Assembly: GCA_025351145.1 (NCBI GenBank)
Contig: JANXWM010000197.1
Coordinates: 1 to 13,036 of the forward strand
DNA length: 13,036 nucleotides
Reading direction: 5' to 3'
DNA from: Chitinophagaceae bacterium
GTDB lineage: Bacteria > Bacteroidota > Bacteroidia > Chitinophagales > Chitinophagaceae
Made by a program: the position numbers and the translations under genes. This document shows positions 7,124 to 13,036 of the stretch, piece after piece. The notes below the pieces were generated by a model. The model did not search any database. It was not told the DNA's origin and saw only the letters and a program-made list of their open reading frames with translations. How positions within the stretch are numbered: the first letter of the stretch is position 1; each line of letters begins with the position of its first letter.

Positions 7124-8002
7124 TTATTTCAACTTACTTACCTGATCGTTATAATATTTTAGTTCCAGCATTACTGAGGCCACATTGCCACCGGGCTCGA
7201 TAGAATCGCGTTCGATATAGATGTGGCCGTTGAAGTTCTGCTTTTTTAACTCTGCAAATATTTCAGGAAATTTAACTACGCCTGTACCTGTAACAACATC
7301 TTTTAAAGTGGGATCGTTGTAAGCCGCAATATCTTTTAAGTGAATGCCGATGATGTGACCGCTTAATTTTTTTATTGCATCAAGCGGATCTACGCCGCTC
7401 TTTGGCCAGTGACCGAGATCTGCGCACACATAAAAATTGGGATGGTCTTTTATTGCCATCAATGTTGTATCTGTATCCCAATAATGGCTAAAGCCTTTCC
7501 AGTGTTCGTGAATGGCAACTTTAATTCCGTAAGCACCGGCAAGGCTGTCGATACTGTTCCACATGTTCAGCGGTGGCTCTGTGGTTACATACTCCACACC
7601 AAACGCTTTTGCAATATCAAATTGTTTTTTCCATGAACCGATTGTTGAATCGCCAACGATATATATAGATTCCATCTTTAACCCTTTCTGTGCAATTAAT
7701 GCTTTCAGTTTTTCAATACCTGATGGTGAGAGTTCCAGGATCATTGAATCTTTAAATTCAGGGCCGGCGCTGTGAAAAGTATTTGGCTCTATATAAACAA
7801 TGCCTGTGCTATCAACTTTATCGAGCGCCGTGGGAAAATTTACATCATGAAATGTCCATAATGCCACACCAAACTTCCAGTCTTTTGCAGCATCTACTGA
7901 CGATGTTGAAGTTGAATCGCCGGTGGTTGAAGATTGCTGTGCATTGTTACATGCAGCAAAAATTAATGTAGCAGAGAAAAGCAAGCCTGTTATCTTTTTC
8001 AT
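7124..8002 (-). CDS. Lipoprotein with xylose-isomerase-like TIM barrel (sugar isomerase/epimerase or lyase family)
   Basis: The N-terminus MKKITGLLFSATLIFAAC is a lipoprotein signal with Cys18 as the lipidated residue, followed by a Ser/Thr-rich linker to about residue 38. The rest (about 42-285) is an AP-endonuclease/xylose-isomerase-type TIM barrel. The metal-binding set of the family is visible: E142 (TTEPP), D195 with H198 (CADLGHW), H221 (GIHLKD) and E264 (IYIERDS); the D-to-H spacings of 3 and 26 agree with the tagatose 3-epimerase family. H165 and H167 (IHEHW) are likely sugar contacts. Family members isomerise or epimerise sugars or act on keto-sugars, and in Bacteroidota exported versions occur with glycan-degradation genes. 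The exact reaction cannot be read from the sequence. Only 91 bases separate it from the oxidase gene upstream, with no clear terminator, so the two may be cotranscribed. Confidence 0.85.
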   Translation of the reverse strand: MKKITGLLFSATLIFAACNNAQQSSTTGDSTSTSSVDAAKDWKFGVALWTFHDVNFPTALDKVDSTGIVYIEPNTFHSAGPEFKDSMILELSPSGIEKLKALIAQKGLKMESIYIVGDSTIGSWKKQFDIAKAFGVEYVTTEPPLNMWNSIDSLAGAYGIKVAIHEHWKGFSHYWDTDTTLMAIKDHPNFYVCADLGHWPKSGVDPLDAIKKLSGHIIGIHLKDIAAYNDPTLKDVVTGTGVVKFPEIFAELKKQNFNGHIYIERDSIEPGGNVASVMLELKYYNDQVSKLK

Positions 8003-8093
8003 GTTGTGTTATTTGAAATAGTGTTTAGATAATGATTAATATTGAACCCATAAATATCTGTAATATTTTATTTGCTTCATTTATTTTCTGGCG

Positions 8094-9242
8094 TTACTGA
8101 ATGATATGCTGCGGCAAATCTTTTACATTGGTGCAGCATACCTGTTCCATTACCTGTTTCAACTGTGTTTTTAAAATAGATATGGTATGGTTTCCACCTT
8201 CGTTTCCTAATGCCGCAACGCCATACATAAACGACCTGCCCATAAAAGTAAAATCAGCACCGCATGCTAAAGCCCTTGCTACATCAGGGCCTGAGCGTAT
8301 GCCGCTGTCCATCATGATCGTAAGCTTGTCTTTATATTTTTCTACAATAGGTGGTAATGATCTTATAGCCGATTGCCCTGCATCCAGTTGCCTGCCGCCA
8401 TGATTGGAAACAATAATACCATCAAAGCCCAAACGCAAAGCCATCTCTGTGTCCTCTTCGCTTACTACTCCTTTCAGTACCAGTTTGCCTTTCCACATAT
8501 CACGAATCGGTTTTATTCTTTCTTCGTTCAATCTTCCTGAAAAAGTTTTGTTCATAAAAGCGCCAAGCTGTTTCATGTTCAAACCTTTTGGCATGTATGG
8601 TTTAAGCGTTTCAAATCCGGGGATTCCATGAATCAATGTTTTTATTGCCCATTCAGGCTTGCCCATTATCTGCAAAATATTTTTCAAAGTCATTTTCGGT
8701 GGCATCGCTAACCCGTTTCTTATATCCCTGGGTCTGTAACCAAACGATGGTACATCACAAAGCACCACAAGTACGGGGCATTGCGCCGCAGCCGCTCTTT
8801 TAATAATGCTATCCCTTACACTCATCTCCGCCGGGTGATACAATTGATACCATGCCCTTCCTTCGGTAAGTTCGCTGATGCGCTCGATGGAGGATGTGGT
8901 TACTGTGCTAAGTATAAAAGGTATGTTGTGCTGAAACGCAGCCCTGGCAAGTATTTCAGGTGAGTTCGGAAATATCAATCCCTGCAAACCAACAGGCGCA
9001 ATTCCAAACGGGGCATCATAAACATGACCAAATAATTCTGTTCTCAAATCTGCACCTGCATAATTATTGAGGTAGTATGGTTTCAATTCCACTTCACGCA
9101 ACTCCGCAGTATTCTTTGCAAGGTTTACATCTTCATTACAACCACCATCGAGATATTCAAATGCAAATCGTGGAATTTTTTTCTGCGCTTTTTTTCGCAG
9201 GTCATCAATTGATGGATAATTGCTGTTGTATTTTATTTCCAT
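8094..9242 (-). CDS. FMN-dependent alpha-hydroxy-acid oxidase/dehydrogenase (LldD-like)
   Basis: This enzyme oxidises an L-2-hydroxy acid such as L-lactate, glycolate or mandelate to the 2-oxo acid using FMN. It is 382 residues, normal for the family, with no signal peptide or membrane segment, so cytoplasmic or peripheral. Family residues are present: Y30 in FEYLDGG, the FMN-binding STVTTSSIE at 112-120, Y135 in WYQLY, the CDVPSFGYRPRDIRNG block at 162-177, K257, the catalytic His281 and substrate-binding Arg284 in SNHGGRQLD (279-287), and D312/R316 in DSGIRSG. The active site therefore looks intact. Substrate choice is not readable, but L-lactate fits the context: L-rhamnose breakdown yields L-lactaldehyde and then L-lactate. 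The ATG at 9242 is preceded by an A-rich leader without a Shine-Dalgarno site, which is usual for Bacteroidota. Confidence 0.93.
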   Translation of the reverse strand: MEIKYNSNYPSIDDLRKKAQKKIPRFAFEYLDGGCNEDVNLAKNTAELREVELKPYYLNNYAGADLRTELFGHVYDAPFGIAPVGLQGLIFPNSPEILARAAFQHNIPFILSTVTTSSIERISELTEGRAWYQLYHPAEMSVRDSIIKRAAAAQCPVLVVLCDVPSFGYRPRDIRNGLAMPPKMTLKNILQIMGKPEWAIKTLIHGIPGFETLKPYMPKGLNMKQLGAFMNKTFSGRLNEERIKPIRDMWKGKLVLKGVVSEEDTEMALRLGFDGIIVSNHGGRQLDAGQSAIRSLPPIVEKYKDKLTIMMDSGIRSGPDVARALACGADFTFMGRSFMYGVAALGNEGGNHTISILKTQLKQVMEQVCCTNVKDLPQHIIQ

Positions 9243-9290
9243 TTAATTTTTATTATTTTTTTTTAGCCAAACTGCATTATTACTATTAAA

Positions 9291-9348
9291 CATCGTTGCG
9301 TCGCACTCGTGTGCTATCAGATAATAAATGAGCTTTTACCGAAGCGTA
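9291..9348 (+). repeat. Interspersed repeat, plus-oriented type, copy 2
   Basis: The core ttgcgtcgcactcgtgt (9296-9312) differs from 2492-2508 at one position, and gcttttaccgaagcgta (9332-9348) is identical to 2527-2543 at nearly the same spacing (19 versus 18 bases). The cct of the cgttccttgcg segment is missing here (catcgttgcg). It lies 49 bases upstream of the oxidase start and faces copy C across a hairpin. Confidence 0.8.
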
Positions 9349-9350
9349 GT

Positions 9351-9432
9351 TTTGAACCACTAAGGCACAAAGACACTCAGTTGAGCGAAGCCTTTCTGAT
9401 TGCGTTGTTCCTTCGTGTCTTTGTGGTTCAAA
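9351..9432. repeat. Imperfect inverted repeat with an 8-base bulge
   Basis: The right arm gtgtctttgtggttcaaa (9415-9432) pairs completely with a left arm split in two: tttgaaccac (9351-9360) and aaagacac (9369-9376). The left arm carries an extra taaggcac (9361-9368) between them. Eighteen base pairs around a 38-base loop would make a strong cruciform or RNA hairpin. It lies inside the 277-base gap between esterase and oxidase genes and could attenuate transcription between them, but no T-run follows either arm. The aaccac...aaagacac wording resembles dispersed intergenic repeats I have seen in other Bacteroidota; that comparison is from memory. Confidence 0.75.
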
Positions 9433-9509
9433 AAGTTCAGTGATGTTCAGAACGTACAAGTGAGTGACACAACCAAAGCATCATAGTACTGCAAAAGCCG
9501 GTTCAAATA
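9431..9509 (-). repeat. 79-base intergenic repeat, copy C (3'-end type)
   Basis: Aligns without gaps to copy A at 49 of 79 positions, strongest in the stretches cagaacgtacaag (9448-9460) and aaagcatcatag (9475-9486). Its core is acaagtgagtgacacaa (9456-9472), the same variant as copy D. The final segment is diverged compared with A and B. It lies 10 bases beyond the stop codon of the esterase gene. Confidence 0.7.
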
Positions 9510-9519
9510 AATTCAATAT

Positions 9520-10389
9520 TTATTTCTTAAGCAAGCCATGCATAGTAAGCCAGTCTGCAAATCTGTCCATCCATGAATCAACAGGAAGACCTTGTGTTTT
9601 AGTACCAAAACCATGCTTGCCTTTTTCGTACATGTGTAATTCTGCAGGTTGTTTTGCTTCGAGCCATTTGAGATAAATATGCACACTGTGTGTTGCAAGG
9701 CCAAGATCATCATCACTGGCAGCAGTGATAAATATTGGTGTTTTAGCAGTTGGAACAGTTGAACCAATAATGGCACCTTCATAAGCATAAATGGGCGCAA
9801 CAAAATTTGGGCGACTTTCATCCGTAGCATTATACACAACAGACATAGTTACAGTGCCACCGGCAGAGAAACCCATAAAACCAATTTTGTTTGGATCAAT
9901 TTTATATTCGGCTGCATGCTGACGTACATATTTTACAGCAGTCAATCCATCCTGCATGGCAAGCGGCACAACAGGTGCATTTAGAGAATCAAGTTTCTTA
10001 AAATTCCCACTTGACATTAATGCGCCAATACTGTTTTCAGGATGTGCAGGATCATTATGTACTACGCGATATTTTAAAACAAAAGCAGTAATGCCTTTTG
10101 CATTCAAACGCTTTGCAACTTCAGTTCCTTCGAGGTCGAATGCAAGCACATGAAAAGCACCACCCGGCGCAATGATCACTGCCGTTCCATTTGGATTTTC
10201 GGGCACGTAAGCTGTTATCGAAGGATGTGAAACATCTGATACGATGGTGCCGATATCAGCTTTGATCTGTGTCTCATCCCAGTCCCAGTTTTCAGAGCCG
10301 GGTGTTGCGCCGTTGTAAAGTGGAATAACAGTTTGGGCATTTGAGTAAAATGCCACAAGTGTACACAAGGCTAATAATATTCTTTTCAT
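9520..10389 (-). CDS. Secreted alpha/beta-hydrolase, probable carbohydrate esterase
   Basis: Residues 1-19 form a signal peptide (ending YSNAQ), so it acts outside the cytoplasm. The mature part is an alpha/beta-hydrolase of the BD-FAE/acetylesterase type, 289 residues in total. The oxyanion loop is IIAPGGAFH (72-80, corresponding to HGGG), the nucleophile S175 lies in GFSAGG (173-178), the acid is probably one of D226-D228 in TAASDDDLG, and the catalytic histidine is H259 in GKHGFG. Related secreted enzymes remove acetyl groups from xylan, pectin or rhamnogalacturonan. Placed between two rhamnosidase genes, deacetylation of a rhamnose-containing glycan is a reasonable inference, but a lipase-like or peptidase role cannot be ruled out. 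The GH106 gene upstream is 139 bases away, with a repeat copy in the gap, so an operon is possible but not shown. Confidence 0.88.
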   Translation of the reverse strand: MKRILLALCTLVAFYSNAQTVIPLYNGATPGSENWDWDETQIKADIGTIVSDVSHPSITAYVPENPNGTAVIIAPGGAFHVLAFDLEGTEVAKRLNAKGITAFVLKYRVVHNDPAHPENSIGALMSSGNFKKLDSLNAPVVPLAMQDGLTAVKYVRQHAAEYKIDPNKIGFMGFSAGGTVTMSVVYNATDESRPNFVAPIYAYEGAIIGSTVPTAKTPIFITAASDDDLGLATHSVHIYLKWLEAKQPAELHMYEKGKHGFGTKTQGLPVDSWMDRFADWLTMHGLLKK

Positions 10390-10445
10390 TGCTTTATTTT
10401 AGAGAACATAAAATTAAACATTGCGTAGCATACCTGAGTCCCGTT

Positions 10446-10524
10446 CATTGCTCAGCAAAGAACAAAATGTACAAGTGTGCGACGCAACGAAAGCTTCATG
10501 CTTATTCTACTGTATGGCTCATAA
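10446..10524 (-). repeat. 79-base intergenic repeat, copy B (3'-end type)
   Basis: Shares both ends with copy A (cattgctca and ggctcataa) and 58 of 79 positions without a gap; the core acaagtgtgcgacgcaa (10471-10487) differs from copy A at one base. It begins only 4 bases beyond the GH106 stop codon, so it would be transcribed as the start of that gene's 3' untranslated region. Confidence 0.8.
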
Positions 10525-10528
10525 AAAT

Positions 10529-13036
10529 TTACTTTCTATCAATAGACATTATCTGCACCGGGCCTAATAAACCAGAAGGCTGCAATTTTGAATTTGCCTG
10601 GTAAAAAGGCATCGTTGTATAAGTTATTTTGTTTGTAACATTTGGTTGCGCATCGCCGATCAAACGATTTACCCAAAGGTCTGTAACATTTACCACCACA
10701 GTGTTTGCGCCGGGTTTCAATGCACCGGTAATGTTAACACGGAAAGGTTTTTTCCAGAGAATACCTAATGACTTTCCATTAACTATTACCTCTGCAAGAT
10801 TCTTTACATCGCCGAGGTTTAACCACAGCTCTGTATCTTTTTTAAACCAATCCGCAGGTGCCGTAATGATTTTTGTATAAGTACCTGTGCCGGAAAAATA
10901 TTTTATACCAGCATCAATATTGTCAGACCATGATTTAAGTTCGCTTACTTTAATTGAAACAGGCGCACCACGATTCTTTTGAAAATCAATATTCCATTCG
11001 CCGCTTATTGTTGCAAGTTCTTTTACTTTAACGGCAGGTAACTCAACAGATGTTTTCGTTGCTTTGTCTTTGAATACAATGAAGAATGCATCGTTGGGTT
11101 CCATGTGCAGTTTAACTTTTGTAACACCATTTGCAATGCTGTAAGAGAGTGGTTCTGTTTTTCCTGTTTCTGCAAACCATAATTCAGGAACTTTGCCATC
11201 AATACGGAATGTTGCTTCAAGATCCTGCACATCACTTGTTCTGCTGTTTACCCAATAAATATCACGATCATTTGTCTTGCGATGTATATATAAAAGCTTT
11301 GTACTGCTTTGTGGTTTGTTGTATATAAAGTCAGGAATTACATTCATTGCATTCAACACATCACTTAATGATTTTCCTTCTGAAACTTTTGCATTGGAGG
11401 AAGACCATATTTCATTCACCAGTTTATTAAATTCATTCTGATCATCTGCAAGGCTTGGTGTTGATGTTGGTTTAACACCAGCAACAGTTGCGCCTGCTTT
11501 TACCAATGTACTTATTTGACGCAAGACGGGCAATGACATTTTTGTTGCATTGCTATCAAGCACCAACACACGATAGCTCATTCCACTTGGTGTGGTGAGT
11601 TTGCCATCTTTAAATGATAAGACATTGATAAGTGCATCAGCATTAATATAATCATAATTATATCCTTCAGGAATTGTTGGCGGTTTTTTACCAAACAAAG
11701 AAGTGATGTTGTTATCTTCTCCATAATAGTAAACAATATCTGCAACAAACTTGCCTTGTTGTAACATATAGCTACTTCTTGAGAGATAAGCGTTCCATAC
11801 AACAGCCTGCTCTGCCCATGTTTCATGACGTGTGTACCACTGACCAAAGGGTCCGAGACCAAGACCCGGTATCTTATCATCAACAGGTTGATGTGGTGAA
11901 CAGTGGATCACAAACCTGTTCAAGCCACTTGCCAGTTCAAGATCAACACTTGGTTTTAAATTCTCAGGATAATAAGACCACGCTACGCCTCCAATACCAA
12001 GCGCAGTAAGGCTTTCAGCCGCAACAAGATTTTGTCCATAGATATGCGCCACAGATGCAGACTCACGAATATCAGCCGTATATTTTGTTGGGTCATTCTG
12101 GTTCATATAAGGATTGGGCGTCCATAATGCAGCCATTGGTATAGCAGCCGTTCTCTTTACTTCCATACCATCTGCTATTAATGCGCGACCATCTTCATGC
12201 GATTCTGAATAACGTTTCATGCCGCGCTCTGCAAGAATTTTTGTCAATGCATCGTAATGGTATTCTGCGACAAGTTCGCTTAATGTATGCCTGAAATCAA
12301 AGAGGAATTGCTCACTTGCCTGCGCGCTCTTCACTACCTGTCCTGTCAACACAGGCAACCACGGTATGATACTATAACCCCTGCGTTTCTGAAATTCAGC
12401 GGGAAGATTGGCTGTCCAGTTTTGTGCACCAGCTTCCCAGCTATCAGTTACCATAAACTGCAAACCACCTTTGCTGCCCATTAAACCACCTGTAGCATCT
12501 TTATATTGATCAAGATAATTAGTGAAATAATTTTTTATGGCAACAGGATCGAGTTTATCAACTTCCAAACCTGTTGCTTCAGGAGAAGCCGGATGGTTAG
12601 TGATGCCCATAAGAGAATAACCAAAGCGAACAATATTCCATTCACCGGAATCAGCAGTCCAATTCAATGTTCCATCTGCATTGAGTTTATTGGTAAGATT
12701 AATAATATCATTTGTGTTAACAACATCATTAGCAACAGTCGTCATTTTTTTATCGAGATCGCCTACCGGTGCAAATGCATCCTTCTCTTCAATCATGTTG
12801 ATACGGTCTGCGGTATGCAAAACAATTTCTGCAATGGCTGTGCCACCAGGGTCTTTAGGATCACCACCACCAATACCAAATGCAGCACCCATGTTCACAG
12901 GCTTTGGCGGATTCTTTACCGTAACACGAAAATATTTTGCAGTGGTAGCAGGTATAGTAATTGTTTGCTCTAATACAGCACCCGGAGGTATGATACAAAT
13001 AAGTTCATAATTAACACCATCATCACTTGCTTCAAG
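10529..13036 (-). CDS. Alpha-L-rhamnosidase, GH106-type, N-terminus cut
   Basis: The frame is open from the window edge at 13036 to the stop at 10529-10531, giving 835 visible residues. The ATG at 12898 is internal: the 46 codons before it (reading LEASDDGVNYELI and ending TVKNPPKPVN) continue a beta-sandwich, so the true start and any signal peptide lie outside. GH106 enzymes are usually about 1,100 residues, so roughly a quarter is missing. Numbering from that ATG, the (beta/alpha)8 region shows GLEVDKLDP (110-118), TDSWEAGAQNW (151-161), YSESHEDGR (230-238) and VAAES (292-296). E155 and E295 are the best candidates for the catalytic pair by analogy with the Bacteroides BT0986 enzyme; I have not verified this by alignment. 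Residues about 615-770 form a galactose-binding-like beta-sandwich (ISGEWNIDFQKN, NLAEVIVNGKSLGILWKKPF). Its context with a GH78 enzyme and an esterase suggests degradation of a rhamnose-rich glycan such as pectic rhamnogalacturonan. Confidence 0.87.
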   Translation of the reverse strand, partial: LEASDDGVNYELICIIPPGAVLEQTITIPATTAKYFRVTVKNPPKPVNMGAAFGIGGGDPKDPGGTAIAEIVLHTADRINMIEEKDAFAPVGDLDKKMTTVANDVVNTNDIINLTNKLNADGTLNWTADSGEWNIVRFGYSLMGITNHPASPEATGLEVDKLDPVAIKNYFTNYLDQYKDATGGLMGSKGGLQFMVTDSWEAGAQNWTANLPAEFQKRRGYSIIPWLPVLTGQVVKSAQASEQFLFDFRHTLSELVAEYHYDALTKILAERGMKRYSESHEDGRALIADGMEVKRTAAIPMAALWTPNPYMNQNDPTKYTADIRESASVAHIYGQNLVAAESLTALGIGGVAWSYYPENLKPSVDLELASGLNRFVIHCSPHQPVDDKIPGLGLGPFGQWYTRHETWAEQAVVWNAYLSRSSYMLQQGKFVADIVYYYGEDNNITSLFGKKPPTIPEGYNYDYINADALINVLSFKDGKLTTPSGMSYRVLVLDSNATKMSLPVLRQISTLVKAGATVAGVKPTSTPSLADDQNEFNKLVNEIWSSSNAKVSEGKSLSDVLNAMNVIPDFIYNKPQSSTKLLYIHRKTNDRDIYWVNSRTSDVQDLEATFRIDGKVPELWFAETGKTEPLSYSIANGVTKVKLHMEPNDAFFIVFKDKATKTSVELPAVKVKELATISGEWNIDFQKNRGAPVSIKVSELKSWSDNIDAGIKYFSGTGTYTKIITAPADWFKKDTELWLNLGDVKNLAEVIVNGKSLGILWKKPFRVNITGALKPGANTVVVNVTDLWVNRLIGDAQPNVTNKITYTTMPFYQANSKLQPSGLLGPVQIMSIDRK

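Noticed and set aside
2482..10524. Repeats considered as a CRISPR array
   Set aside because: The copies are dispersed over 8 kb in gaps between genes, in both orientations, without regular spacers.
12898..12898. ATG at 12898 as the start of the GH106 protein
   Set aside because: The frame stays open for 46 further codons with beta-sandwich-like sequence, no signal peptide follows this ATG, and the family is longer at the N-terminus.
12506..13010. Two plus-strand open frames of 155 and 109 codons at the right end
   Set aside because: They are antisense to the GH106 gene, whose reading frame is uninterrupted and clearly coding there.
1..13036. Search for tRNA, rRNA, transposase, SusC/SusD and riboswitch signals
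   Set aside because: None could be supported from the sequence. The gaps are short and are explained by the repeats, the terminator and the promoter listed.

Overview
The window looks like a stretch of a Bacteroidota chromosome, probably of the Chitinophagaceae type. The reasons are moderate GC (roughly 42-45% in the sugar genes by hand count), Bacteroidota-style secretion signals ending in FAQ/NAQ or a Cys lipobox, A-rich leaders without Shine-Dalgarno sites, and a set of secreted glycan-degrading enzymes. No taxonomic marker gene is present, so this placement is inference. All seven genes lie on the minus strand, and both outer genes run off the window.

In transcription order (right to left) the genes are: a GH106-type alpha-L-rhamnosidase missing its N-terminus (10529-13036); a secreted alpha/beta-hydrolase, probably a carbohydrate esterase (9520-10389); a cytoplasmic FMN-dependent alpha-hydroxy-acid oxidase of the LldD/glycolate oxidase family (8094-9242); a lipoprotein with a xylose-isomerase-like TIM barrel (7124-8002); a secreted protein of unknown function with lower GC (5725-6876); a secreted GH78 alpha-L-rhamnosidase (2743-5442); and a secreted fusion of a penicillin-binding-protein/class C beta-lactamase-like serine hydrolase to a D-aminoacylase-like amidohydrolase (1-2343, C-terminus cut by the window edge).

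The centre reads as a rhamnose-glycan utilisation region. Two unrelated rhamnosidase families and an esterase would act on a rhamnose-rich, possibly acetylated plant or microbial polysaccharide. The hydroxy-acid oxidase could consume L-lactate, the end product of the L-lactaldehyde branch of rhamnose catabolism. No SusC/SusD pair, transporter or regulator is visible, so calling it a polysaccharide utilisation locus is inference. The serine hydrolase/deacylase fusion points to a separate job, turnover of D-amino-acid-containing peptides.

The least expected signal is between the genes. A short interspersed repeat family occurs at least seven times in 13 kb. Four copies (2596-2674, 7040-7118, 9431-9509, 10446-10524) fit one 79-base frame without gaps, and each lies within 4-70 bases of the 3' end of a minus-strand gene. 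Three more copies carry the same core in the opposite orientation and lie upstream of gene starts (2482-2550, 5576-5595, 9291-9348). Two intergenic spaces hold one copy of each type facing one another. A second structure worth attention is an 11-base perfect inverted repeat that brackets the only good promoter candidate in the window, in front of the low-GC unknown gene.
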